Shown here: in pieces, positions 1 to 7,711 of the stretch
How positions within the stretch are numbered: position 1 is the stretch's first letter
Layout of the letters: every line of letters starts with the position of its first letter
From: Acidobacteriaceae bacterium
GTDB lineage: Bacteria; Acidobacteriota; Terriglobia; Terriglobales; Acidobacteriaceae
Reading direction: 5' to 3'
Length of the DNA stretch: 12,440 nucleotides
NCBI GenBank assembly: GCA_025462805.1
Contig: JAOAPJ010000084.1
Coordinates: 1-12,440, forward strand
Notes under the pieces: generated by a model
What the model was told of the DNA's origin: nothing
The model's input: only the letters and a program-made list of their open reading frames with translations
The model's database searches: none
Made by a program: the position numbers and the translations under genes

Positions 1-1113
1 CGTGCACTGTGGGCTGAGACCTACGAGAACCAGGTCGGCGACATTCTGGCACTGCAGCAGCAGGTAGCCAATGCCATCGTCCGTCAAATACAGATCGAGC
101 TGACGCCGCAGGAGCAGAAGGCTCTCACCGCCACGCAATCCATCAGCCCGGAGGCGTACGAGAACTACCTAAAGGGCAAGTATTACTGGAGCAAGCGATC
201 GGAGACCTCGCTGACCAAGGCCATCACTTACTTCGAGCTCGCCACCAAGGACGAGCCGCGGTACGCACTGGCCTATGCCGCCCTCGCTGACTGCTACGGG
301 ATCATTGGAACCGCTATCGTCGGCACGGTTCCGGCGAAAGAGGTCGCCACCAAGGCGGAAACGGCCGCGATCCGCGCCATCGAGCTCGACCCCAACCTCG
401 CCGAGTCGCAGACCTCCATGGGCACGGTGCGGCTGAACTACGACTGGGATTGGGCTGGTGCGGAGCGAAGCTTCCGCCGCGCCATTGAGTTGAACCCCGC
501 CTACGCCACCGCTCACCAGCGTTATTCGCTCTATCTCATAGCAATGGACCGGCGCAACGAGAGCATCGCCGAGATGCAGAGGGCGCTTGGCCTCGAGCCT
601 CTCTCCGTCAGTATGAACTTCAGCCTCGGCTGGCGCATGTACATGGCACATCGCTACGACTCAGCCATCCAGCAACTGCGCAACGCCGTCGCGATGGACC
701 CGTCGCTGGCGCTCGCCCATCTCGTCCTGGGACAGGCGTACGAGCAGAAGGGTGCCTTCCCGCAGGCTGCTGCGGAACTGGAACAGGCAGTCGAACTAAG
801 CCATCGCAGCGTCCCGATGCTCGCCGGCCTCGCCCATCTCTACGCCGTCATCGGACGGCAGGACCGCGCCGAAGTCCTGCTGCATGAGATGAGAGCGCAG
901 TCAGGATCGCGGTACGTGTCGCCCTTCTACGTCGCCGTGGTGTACGCCGGCTTGCATCAAAATGCCGAGGCAGTGCGATGGCTTGAAAAGGCAATGGACG
1001 ATCGCTCCAACCCTTGCATCTTCCTTCGCGCGGATCCTGAGTTCGACAGCCTGCGAAAGGATCCCCTCTTTGCCGCCCTGGTATCCCGGCTCGCCCCCAA
1101 CCAACCCGGCTAA
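1..1113 (+). CDS. TPR-repeat protein, C-terminal part (TolB-like/TPR family), 5' partial
   Basis: The frame is open from the first base of the window and ends at TAA 1111-1113, giving 370 residues; the N-terminus is off the left edge. The first ~40 residues (RALWAETYENQVGDILALQQ onward, through QIELTPQEQ) resemble the end of the TolB/FlgO-like domain that precedes TPRs in many CadC-like winged-helix or Ser/Thr-kinase-linked proteins. Several TPR units follow, with A-x-x-x-hydrophobic-x-P patterns such as AIELDPNLA, AIELNPAYA and AVAMDPSLA. The end (WLEKAMDDRSN, then DPEFDSLRKDPLFAALVSRL) is the usual terminus of this family. TPRs mediate protein contacts, so a sensory or regulatory scaffold is likely. 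Whether the missing N-terminus is a DNA-binding or a kinase domain cannot be seen. It is probably not in an operon with efpL, since 71 bases and a weak hairpin separate it from the next start. Confidence 0.9.
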   Translation, partial: RALWAETYENQVGDILALQQQVANAIVRQIQIELTPQEQKALTATQSISPEAYENYLKGKYYWSKRSETSLTKAITYFELATKDEPRYALAYAALADCYGIIGTAIVGTVPAKEVATKAETAAIRAIELDPNLAESQTSMGTVRLNYDWDWAGAERSFRRAIELNPAYATAHQRYSLYLIAMDRRNESIAEMQRALGLEPLSVSMNFSLGWRMYMAHRYDSAIQQLRNAVAMDPSLALAHLVLGQAYEQKGAFPQAAAELEQAVELSHRSVPMLAGLAHLYAVIGRQDRAEVLLHEMRAQSGSRYVSPFYVAVVYAGLHQNAEAVRWLEKAMDDRSNPCIFLRADPEFDSLRKDPLFAALVSRLAPNQPG

Positions 1114-1145
1114 CTTACCTCTGCGCCTCCCGGCATACCCGGCTT

Positions 1146-1163
1146 GGAGCATGTGGCTCCTTT
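1146..1163 (+). terminator. weak hairpin after the TPR gene
   Basis: GGAGC (1146-1150) pairs with GCTCC (1156-1160) across a 5-base loop ATGTG and is followed by TTT. It lies 32 bases after the TPR stop and 24 bases before the small ORF. The stem has only 5 pairs and the T run is short, so it may be a weak terminator, an attenuator in the efpL leader, or chance. The rest of 1114-1184 shows no clear promoter. Confidence 0.3.
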
Positions 1164-1184
1164 GCTAGCCTTTGGAATACCGCA

Positions 1185-1283
1185 ATGCACCACGCGCTAA
1201 TCCAGAACACCGAGACCGAGCAGCGGGACAACGTGCTGGTGCTCACCGGTCAACCCTACCTCGAGGAACTATGGCCGCACTGA
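1185..1283 (+). CDS. possible 32-residue upstream ORF overlapping efpL start
   Basis: ATG 1185-1187 opens a 32-residue frame (it begins MHHALIQNTETEQ and ends YLEELWPH) that stops at TGA 1281-1283, 13 bases inside efpL. GGAA at 1174-1177, 7 bases before the ATG, could serve as a weak ribosome binding site. The third positions of this frame are strongly G/C, as expected for coding sequence in this genome, while the efpL frame over the same bases has A/T-rich third positions. That favours this frame as the translated one between 1185 and 1270. The overlap with a downstream ATG is the usual geometry for translational coupling. I recognise no family. It could be a leader peptide, a small protein, or the residue of a decayed gene. 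Confidence 0.38.
   Translation: MHHALIQNTETEQRDNVLVLTGQPYLEELWPH
1263..1268 (+). promoter_or_regulatory. ribosome binding site deciding the efpL start
   Basis: GAGGAA sits two bases before ATG 1271, within the small upstream ORF. It supports the ATG at 1271 over the in-frame TTG at 1172, which would add 33 residues with no match to the EF-P fold. Confidence 0.6.
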
Positions 1284-1846
1284 TTGATGCCATCGACGTA
1301 AAACGCAAGATGACGTTTGAATTTGAGAATATTCCGTTCTACTGCCTGGACGCGGAGATCTCCACGCCAACGGCGCGGGGCGGACAGACCCTGGTCCGCC
1401 TTAGAATGCGCAACCTGTTAACGCGCGCCGTCTTCGATAAGACGTTCAAGGCGAGTGACAAATTCAAGGAGCCGGACCTCCTGACGCTTCCCGCCACCTA
1501 TCTCTACAGCGATGCAGACGCCTCCTACTTCCTGGACCAGGAGAATTTTGAGACCATCGGGCTGACCGGTGAGATGGTTGGGGATGCGCTGGACTTCCTG
1601 ATCGAAGGCGCCCTGCTGCAGATCCACAAGTACAACGGCAATCCCATTGGGTTGCAGCTCCCGGCTCAAGTGGAGTTGGTTGTGACCTCGACCGAACCAG
1701 GTGTCCGTGGCGACACAGCCAGCGGAGCCGTAACCAAGCCCGCGAAGCTGGAGACGGGGCTGGAGATCCGCGTTCCCTTCTTCATCAAGGAAGGAGAGAA
1801 GATTAAAGTGACGACGGAGTCGCGAGAGTACGCAGGCCGAGCCTGA
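1271..1846 (+). CDS. efpL: elongation factor P-like protein, EfpL/YeiP type
   Basis: The protein has 191 residues, the normal EF-P length. EF-P enters the ribosomal E site and promotes peptide bond formation at proline-rich stalls. The N-terminal KOW-like domain (DVKRKM, residues 9-14) aligns without gaps to my recollection of E. coli YeiP, including the loop TPTARGG (32-38) that corresponds to its SPTARGAATL. The loop tip is therefore Arg36 rather than the modified lysine of classical EF-P. Next comes the central OB domain, with TYLYSDADASYFLDQENFE. The C-terminal domain fits the EF-P signature: K-P-A-K-L-E-T-G-L-E-I-R-V-P-F-F-I-K-E-G. The EYAGRA ending recalls YeiP's YMGRAD. No modification enzyme gene (EpmA, EarP, YmfI) is visible nearby. 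The start is chosen from the RBS and from homology. Calling it the EfpL subtype rather than plain EF-P rests on the loop and the C-terminus as I remember them. Confidence 0.92.
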   Translation: MAALIDAIDVKRKMTFEFENIPFYCLDAEISTPTARGGQTLVRLRMRNLLTRAVFDKTFKASDKFKEPDLLTLPATYLYSDADASYFLDQENFETIGLTGEMVGDALDFLIEGALLQIHKYNGNPIGLQLPAQVELVVTSTEPGVRGDTASGAVTKPAKLETGLEIRVPFFIKEGEKIKVTTESREYAGRA

Positions 1847-1853
1847 TTTGGCA

Positions 1854-1872
1854 GACCGTGAGCATGCCGGTC
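1854..1872. terminator. weak inverted repeat between convergent genes
   Basis: GACCG (1854-1858) and CGGTC (1868-1872) flank a 9-base spacer in the 56-base gap where efpL and the efflux operon converge. A bidirectional terminator would be expected here, but the stem is 5 bp and neither side has a T run, so support is weak. Nothing else is visible between 1847 and 1902. Confidence 0.22.
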
Positions 1873-1902
1873 CTTAATACGCAATCCTCTTACGGCTGCA
1901 CA

Positions 1903-3273
1903 CTATGGCTGCACCCCGGTCTCGAAGTTCAGCGCGGCGAGCGTGACGTGATATTGATACTGCGCATTGGTATTCGAGATTTCGGCTTCTGTCTGTTGCA
2001 GCTGCGCCTGGCTTAACTCGACGATGGACGAGAGACCGAGTCGGTATCGAGTCTCCGCCAGGGCGAGGCTCTGATTAGCCTGGTTAAGCAACTCCGCGGT
2101 GACAGCGATGCGACGGAAGGCGTTGTTGGCGTCAAGCCACGCCGTCTGCACGTCTCGAACGATGCGATCTCTTAGCTGGCGCGTCTGCTGCGCTGTCGCC
2201 TGAGCGCGTAGTTGCGCCTCTTTGGCCTGGGCTGAGTAGAGGAATCCGTTGAAGATGGGCACGTTGAGGTTGGCGCCGATCGCACCATCCCAGCTTGATA
2301 AGTAATACTGCCCGGGCCGAACTGGTGAGCCTCCGACCGTACCCAGAGCAGACAGCGACGGCAGCCGCTGGTCCGACTGCGCGCGGCCGAACTTCTCTTG
2401 CGACTGGCGGCTCAGATCGAGCGATTGGAGATCAGGGCGCTGTTTGACGGCAAGATCAAGTAACGCGCCCTCGTCAGGTGGTGGAGGCGGGTTCGTCTTC
2501 GTGTTGTCGACCAGTGCGTACGTAACCGGACGATCGTTGCCGAGCGCCTCGTTCAGCGCAGCCATGCTGGCATCCGCATTGCTCTGCGCATCCAACTGCA
2601 GCAACTGCGCTTCAGAGAGATTCACATTCGCGAATGTGAGGTCGAGCGTGGAGCGCAGGTTATTCTGCGTTAACTGGTTGACTTGGCCCTGGGTCGTCTG
2701 ACGCAGGTTGACCGTCTGCTCCGCCACCTTCAGCAGCGCCTGCGCCTGCAAAGCGTTATAGAAGGCCTGGTCGGTGATGAGGATGATGTCTTCCCGCGTC
2801 GCAAGTTCGTTTGCCTGCTGCGCTCGCTCTTGGAGCCTGGAAGAAGAGACGAGGTTGCTGGTACGCCCGAAATCGGTGATGAGCTGCGAAAGATTCACAC
2901 CGCCGCCGACACGGGTGAAAAGACGCGAAGCAGAGAGCGACCCGGATGCGATTCTGCTCGCCTGATTCGCATCCTGCGCTGTGACAGAGCCGATCAACTG
3001 CGGGAGTTCTCCGGAGCGAGCCTCACGCACGACCTGGTGCTGCGCGAGCGTGAGCAGGTGACTGACGCTGACACGCGGATTATTGGCAAGCGCCATGCGT
3101 TCTGCGTTCTCTCGGGTGAGGGGCGGCCCATGTGCAGGAGCTGGGCCGCGCCGAACCTGTCCTGGAGATGGAGACGCTACCGGCTGAAGCACCCCTGCCG
3201 ATTGCGAATACCCGATCGCGGCCAACAGCAGTTGCATCGAGGCGAGGGCGAGCAGACGAAGGATGGTCGTCAT
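1903..3273 (-). CDS. TolC-family outer membrane efflux protein (RND outer membrane factor)
   Basis: This is a 456-residue outer membrane channel subunit, close to the usual TolC/OprM length. Residues 1-25 (MTTILRLLALASMQLLLAAI then GYSQS) form a signal peptide with no lipobox Cys. A Pro-rich linker follows. Two TolC repeats then appear: the first opens with LTRENAERMALANNPRVSVS (52-71) and contains LITDFGRTSN; the second opens with LLDLAVKQRPDLQSLD and contains VPIFNGF (338-344). The long helix ends in ALAETRYRLGLSSIVELSQA, typical of the family. The frame is open upstream to 3390, but those 39 residues overlap the permease gene and do not look like a signal peptide, so ATG 3273 is preferred. 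GGCGGAG (3284-3290) lies 10 bases ahead of it. The gene begins 4 bases after the permease stop and is the last of the operon. Residues 262-266 are five consecutive prolines in the inter-repeat linker. Confidence 0.95.
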   Translation of the reverse strand: MTTILRLLALASMQLLLAAIGYSQSAGVLQPVASPSPGQVRRGPAPAHGPPLTRENAERMALANNPRVSVSHLLTLAQHQVVREARSGELPQLIGSVTAQDANQASRIASGSLSASRLFTRVGGGVNLSQLITDFGRTSNLVSSSRLQERAQQANELATREDIILITDQAFYNALQAQALLKVAEQTVNLRQTTQGQVNQLTQNNLRSTLDLTFANVNLSEAQLLQLDAQSNADASMAALNEALGNDRPVTYALVDNTKTNPPPPPDEGALLDLAVKQRPDLQSLDLSRQSQEKFGRAQSDQRLPSLSALGTVGGSPVRPGQYYLSSWDGAIGANLNVPIFNGFLYSAQAKEAQLRAQATAQQTRQLRDRIVRDVQTAWLDANNAFRRIAVTAELLNQANQSLALAETRYRLGLSSIVELSQAQLQQTEAEISNTNAQYQYHVTLAALNFETGVQP

Positions 3274-3277
3274 AGGT

Positions 3278-6200
3278 CTATATCTCCGCCGTGGGAGTGG
3301 CAGGCATGCGCTGTTGCCTTCGACCATGCACCAGCAGATAGACCGCCGGGACGAGAAACACGGTGACGACCACCGACACGCCGAGACCACCGATCAGCGC
3401 TCGGGCGAGTGGTGCGTATTGCTCGCTACCGGCCTCTACGCCCAGCGCCATGGGAATCATCCCAAGCAACGTGGCCAAGGACGTCATCAGAATGGGCCGC
3501 ATGCGGATCTTGCATGACTGCACGACCGCATCCAGCAGACTCTTCCCCTGCGAATGAAGCAGACCCGCAAATTCCACGATGAGGATGGAATTGGAAACCA
3601 CTATGCCGGTCATCATGATGACACCCATCAGCGACATGACGTTGAGGGAGGAACCGGTTATCAGCAGGAAGAGGGTCACCCCCGCCAGACCAGGAGGAAT
3701 CGCCATGAGGATGATGAATGGATCGCGAAACGACGCGAACTGCGCCATGAGCACGAGATAGATAAGGGAGATGGATAAAATGAGTCCTATCCCGAAACGT
3801 GCGAAGGAATCGTGCATGCTTTCCACCGCCCCGCGGACAGTAATGCGCATAGCAGCCGGCTTTTGAATGCCCGAGAGGATGTGGTTCACCTGCCGGCTGA
3901 CGGTATTCAGCGCTTCGCTGCGAGGCTGGACATAGATGTCGATGACGCGATGCAGTGCGTAGTGATCCACCTCGGTCGGGGTATCGATCTGCTTAGTGAA
4001 GACAACCGATCGCAACGGCGTGTAGCCGGTCTGTCCCTTTCCGCGCAGCGGTATGTTGTGGAACTCTTCCATGTTCATGCGCTCGATCTTGCGGGTCGAA
4101 TACTGGACCGTAAGCATGTAATTGTTTCCGGTATTCGGGTCGATCCAGTAACTGGGTGCTATCACCCCATTTGAGGTGAGTGCGGTGATCACGTTGTCTA
4201 CCACGTCCTTCGGGGTAAGGCCGATGAGACTTGCGCGCTCGCGGTCAATATTGAGCTGCAGACCGGGATACTTAAGGTCTTGCGGAATGTAGACGTCGCC
4301 GACGCCGGAAAGACCGCGGAGCTGCTGGGCAATTTCCTGTGCCTTGGTGAATGCAGCAGATTGATCATTCGAACTAATCTGAATGTCGAGCGGCGCAGGC
4401 AGCCCTTGATTCATGACTGAATCAACGAGACCTCCAGCCTGAAGATAGGTTTGCACTTCCGGGAGGTCGGAACTAAGCCGACGCCGCACCCTGTCAATAT
4501 ACGCATAGCTTCCAACCATATGATCTTCCTTCAGGTTGACCTGCACGAAGGCTGTGTCCATCGAGGCGTTCGGCGTATAGATCGCCGAGAGGTCCGGGGT
4601 GATCCCGATATTCGAGACAATCATGTTGAGATCGTCTGGAGATACCACTCGGCGGATCTCATTCTCCACTCGGCTAACGTAGGCATCGCTGCCTTCGATG
4701 CGGGTGCCGCTGGGCATCTTGAGATTGATCATGAACTGGCCCGGGTCGGTCCGAGGAAAGTATGCGCGGCCTAGGATAGGCGTGAGGAGGAGGAGGACCG
4801 CCGCTGTGGCGCCGAGGAGCACTGCGGCGGTGAAGCCCGGACGCCGCAATACGCGGTAGGCAAGCCATTCGTACCTATCGAGCAATTGTTGGAAGCGAAA
4901 GTTGAAGCGGGCGATGACACGACGGAAGATAGAGCGCTTCCTCGTTATCTCCTTCTCATGATGCAGCCTAATGAACTTGGCACAGAACAACGGCACGAGC
5001 GTCATGGAGAAGAAATAGGAGGCAAAGATCGAGATAACCACTCCGAGCGCGAGATCGGTGAAGAGATACTTACTCACTCCGTTCAGCAGGAAAACTGGAA
5101 AGAAGACGATGGACGTGCAGACTGTGGCTGCCAGCACGGCAAGCGAGACCTCGTTACCCCCTTCTGCAGCCGCCCGCTCCGGCGTCGCGCCTTCTTCCAT
5201 GAAGCGAATGATGTTCTCAAGCACGACCACCGAGTCGTCAATCAGGCGGGAGAGCACCAGGGCCATGCCGCCCAGCAGCATCGTGTTGATGGTGCCTCCA
5301 AAGGCGCTGCGTGCCAGCATGCAGAGCAGGAGCGACATCGGGATAGACAGCAAGGATGCCACCGTGGCGCGCCCATTCCCCAGGAACAGCAGAATCATGA
5401 GACTGGTGAGTGCAAGGCCGATCAGCGCTTCCTTCATCAGATTGCGAACAGCCCCTTTTACGAAAAGCGACTGATCAAAAACGACTGCCGTGTGCAGACT
5501 TGGAGGGATGTCCACGAGGCGTTTGATCGCGGCGCGCATGCCATTCACGATTTCGATGGTGTTGCTCTTCCCTGCTTGCTTGAGAATCGGGACGTATACC
5601 GAACGCTGCCCATCGATGCGCACGATGTTGGTCTGAATCGCACCCGAGTCCTCAGCATGTCCAATGTCAGCGACAAGCACCGATGCGTTGCCAACAGATT
5701 TCAATGGCATCGAATTGATCGCGTTCGGGCTCGAAACCTGGCTGTTTGCGTAGAGGTTGTAATCCTTCGTGCCGATCCGGACGTCGCCCGCGGGCAGGAT
5801 GAGGTTCGACTCGTTGACGCTGTCCACGACGTCCATAAGGCTCATGTTGTGGGCCTCAAGCTTGAGTGGGTCAACGTAGATTTGGATCTGGCGATATCGT
5901 CCGCCATATGGCTGTGGCACGGACGCGCCGGGAACATTCGCAATCTGGTTCCGGACTTGAAACTGAGCCAGATCCTTGAGTTGTGTCTCGTTGAGACCTT
6001 CGCCCTTCAGCGTAACCAGGCAGATCGGCTGACTGGATGCAGTCATACCAAGGACGACCGGCGGCAGCGTGCCGGAGGGTAGTCTGCGTAGATCGGCCAT
6101 GGCCAGATTAGAGATGTTGCTGAGCGCTGAGTTCGCGTCGGTACCTGGCCGGAAGTAGATCTTGATCAAGCTCACGCCTGATAGCGACCGCGATTCAATG

Positions 6201-6430
6201 TGATCGATATTCGCGCCGAGAGTAAAGAACCGCTCGAAGGTGTCGGTGATATCGGCTTCAATCTGCTGGGGTGGCATGCCGGAATAGAACGTGGCCACGA
6301 CCACCACGGGGATATCGATGGACGGAAAGAGATCTACTGGCATTGACATCATGTTCACCACGCCAACCAGCAGGACCATCAGCGACAGCATGAGGATGAA
6401 AAATGGGTAACGAAGGGCAAATTTCGGCAC
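3278..6430 (-). CDS. RND-family efflux pump permease (AcrB/HAE1-like)
   Basis: The 1050 residues match AcrB length. This is the inner membrane proton/drug antiporter of the tripartite pump. TM1 lies near residues 8-30, followed by the VDLFPSIDIPVV motif (32-44) shared by RND pumps. Porter domains, a central cluster of TM segments (~333-487), a second periplasmic half (~560-870) and TM8-12 (~877-1035) come in the expected order. The TM4 motif SRLIDDSVVVLENI carries both proton-relay aspartates, Asp398 and Asp399. TM11 has RMRPILMTSLATLLGMIPMA with Thr983. TM10 reads GIVVSNSILIVEF, so Ser946 stands where AcrB has Lys940. The start is GTG, directly abutting the adaptor stop, with GAGGGAGG seven bases ahead. 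The substrate cannot be told from sequence. The heavy-metal (CusA) type is unlikely because of the AspAsp pair. Confidence 0.96.
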   Translation of the reverse strand: MPKFALRYPFFILMLSLMVLLVGVVNMMSMPVDLFPSIDIPVVVVATFYSGMPPQQIEADITDTFERFFTLGANIDHIESRSLSGVSLIKIYFRPGTDANSALSNISNLAMADLRRLPSGTLPPVVLGMTASSQPICLVTLKGEGLNETQLKDLAQFQVRNQIANVPGASVPQPYGGRYRQIQIYVDPLKLEAHNMSLMDVVDSVNESNLILPAGDVRIGTKDYNLYANSQVSSPNAINSMPLKSVGNASVLVADIGHAEDSGAIQTNIVRIDGQRSVYVPILKQAGKSNTIEIVNGMRAAIKRLVDIPPSLHTAVVFDQSLFVKGAVRNLMKEALIGLALTSLMILLFLGNGRATVASLLSIPMSLLLCMLARSAFGGTINTMLLGGMALVLSRLIDDSVVVLENIIRFMEEGATPERAAAEGGNEVSLAVLAATVCTSIVFFPVFLLNGVSKYLFTDLALGVVISIFASYFFSMTLVPLFCAKFIRLHHEKEITRKRSIFRRVIARFNFRFQQLLDRYEWLAYRVLRRPGFTAAVLLGATAAVLLLLTPILGRAYFPRTDPGQFMINLKMPSGTRIEGSDAYVSRVENEIRRVVSPDDLNMIVSNIGITPDLSAIYTPNASMDTAFVQVNLKEDHMVGSYAYIDRVRRRLSSDLPEVQTYLQAGGLVDSVMNQGLPAPLDIQISSNDQSAAFTKAQEIAQQLRGLSGVGDVYIPQDLKYPGLQLNIDRERASLIGLTPKDVVDNVITALTSNGVIAPSYWIDPNTGNNYMLTVQYSTRKIERMNMEEFHNIPLRGKGQTGYTPLRSVVFTKQIDTPTEVDHYALHRVIDIYVQPRSEALNTVSRQVNHILSGIQKPAAMRITVRGAVESMHDSFARFGIGLILSISLIYLVLMAQFASFRDPFIILMAIPPGLAGVTLFLLITGSSLNVMSLMGVIMMTGIVVSNSILIVEFAGLLHSQGKSLLDAVVQSCKIRMRPILMTSLATLLGMIPMALGVEAGSEQYAPLARALIGGLGVSVVVTVFLVPAVYLLVHGRRQQRMPATPTAEI

Positions 6431-7711
6431 CTAGTTGCCTCCCTCTTCCGCCTGCGGGTCGGTAACTCCGCCTTCTTCACGCATGACGTCATTGGCTGGC
6501 TGTGGTTCCATGCGCGGCGTGATCTGCTCGCCATCCTTGAGGTGGGCTGCATTCCCGAGAACCACTCGATCCCCTTGCTGCAGGCCGCTCTTCACCTCCG
6601 CCAACCGGGACCCTTCAATGCCAAGGTCCACCTTGCGGCGCTGAATGCGGTCTTGACGGTCCAGCAGAAGGACAATAGCGGCACCAGAGTCATCACGCTG
6701 AACGGCCAGCAGCGGTATCGTCAAGACGTTTTCCTGGTGCGCCAGCTGCACGTAGGTGTTCGCGTACATGCCCGGGTCAATACTGAGATCAGTATTCGGC
6801 AGGTCAATCTCTGTCTGCATCGTGCGTGTGTCGAGACTGACATTGCGTGTGAAGCGGACGATCTTGCCCGTGAAGGAGCGATGGAGAGAATCAACCCGGA
6901 TGCTCACCGTGTCACCCTGGTGGATGTAGCCAACCGCGTCTTCGGGAACCGGTAATCGCAAGCGGAGCAGGTCGCTCTGTGACAGCTTGATCAGCGGCAG
7001 GCTTTGGGTATCCGAGGAGGTGCCGGCCTGGATAAGCGCTCCTGTGTCGGCATAGCGCCACACCACGACTCCGCTGAGCGGAGCGGTAACGGTGGTGTAG
7101 GACTGCAACGCCCCTACACGCTCCATGTCGGCTTTGGAAACGTCCGACTCCTGATGCGCGGCTGAGAGGCCGGCTTGCGCGGCGTCCACTTGCGCCAACG
7201 AACTCTCTGCCCGCGCGCGTGCATCATCAAGCTCCTGCTGCGCGATCAGTCCAGGTTGCGCCTTTGCTGCCTGGACCAGACGGTCGTAGTTCGCTTGCAA
7301 GGCTGAGTGGCTCGCCTGCGCCCTGCTCACTTCATGCTGAGCCTGGAGGATCTCCTCCCTGCTGCGCTGGGTCTGTGCCTGGCTGCCGCGGTACTGTGCG
7401 TTGAGTTCAGGAACTTCGAGCACTGCCAGCGTTTGGCCAGCATGGACCCGGTCACCGATATCGACATAAATGTGCCGCACGTAGCCAGATACCTTGGCGT
7501 GTACATCGATCATCTGGTACGGCTGAAACTGACCGGCAAGGCTTAGCACGTGCGAGATGTTGCCGCGCTGTACGGTGCTTACCGCCGCAGCCAGGGGTTG
7601 AGGCGCAGAGTCCGCAGAGGCGCTGCGATCTTTGCAGCCTGAGACAGCGATGATGGCAAGAAGGGACGGAGAGAGCGCGTACCTCGAGAAGCGAAGGGCA
7701 GACATGTGCAC
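6431..7711 (-). CDS. RND efflux periplasmic adaptor lipoprotein (AcrA/HlyD-like membrane fusion protein)
   Basis: The 426-residue protein bridges the permease and the outer membrane channel. Residues 1-26 form a lipoprotein signal: Arg-containing n-region, hydrophobic SLLAIIAV and lipobox VSGC, with Cys26 the probable lipidated residue. The first half of the lipoyl/barrel-sandwich domain is VHAKVSGYVRHIYVDIGDRV (70-89). An alpha-helical hairpin rich in Gln, Ala and Glu follows (~104-195). The second lipoyl half is TTVTAPLSGVVVWRYADTGA (206-225). Beta-barrel and membrane-proximal domains come last, with VLTIPLLAVQRDDSG and QGDRVVLGNAAHLKDGEQI. The start is uncertain by two codons: GTG 7711 has AGG six bases ahead, while ATG 7705 has only that same AGG at 12. 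It is the first gene of the efflux operon, and its TAG stop abuts the permease GTG. Confidence 0.95.
   Translation of the reverse strand: MHMSALRFSRYALSPSLLAIIAVSGCKDRSASADSAPQPLAAAVSTVQRGNISHVLSLAGQFQPYQMIDVHAKVSGYVRHIYVDIGDRVHAGQTLAVLEVPELNAQYRGSQAQTQRSREEILQAQHEVSRAQASHSALQANYDRLVQAAKAQPGLIAQQELDDARARAESSLAQVDAAQAGLSAAHQESDVSKADMERVGALQSYTTVTAPLSGVVVWRYADTGALIQAGTSSDTQSLPLIKLSQSDLLRLRLPVPEDAVGYIHQGDTVSIRVDSLHRSFTGKIVRFTRNVSLDTRTMQTEIDLPNTDLSIDPGMYANTYVQLAHQENVLTIPLLAVQRDDSGAAIVLLLDRQDRIQRRKVDLGIEGSRLAEVKSGLQQGDRVVLGNAAHLKDGEQITPRMEPQPANDVMREEGGVTDPQAEEGGN
6438..6445 (-). promoter_or_regulatory. strong ribosome binding site for the RND permease
   Basis: GAGGGAGG on the - strand lies 7 bases before GTG 6430, inside the last codons of the adaptor gene. 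It settles the GTG start and shows that the permease is translated from the adaptor message. Confidence 0.75.

Noticed and set aside
1172..1270. 33-residue N-terminal extension of efpL from a TTG codon
   Set aside because: The extension has A/T-rich third positions, is absent from EF-P proteins, and the ATG at 1271 has its own GAGGAA binding site and gives the normal 191-residue length.
3274..3390. 39-residue N-terminal extension of the outer membrane factor
   Set aside because: It overlaps the permease coding end, contains several Cys and Arg residues and would bury the signal peptide that begins at ATG 3273.
4886..6082. 398-codon open frame on the + strand opposite the RND permease
   Set aside because: It lies wholly antisense to a gene with clear family motifs. 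The product is rich in His, Arg, Asp and Gln with no recognisable domain, as expected from the complement of GC-biased codons.
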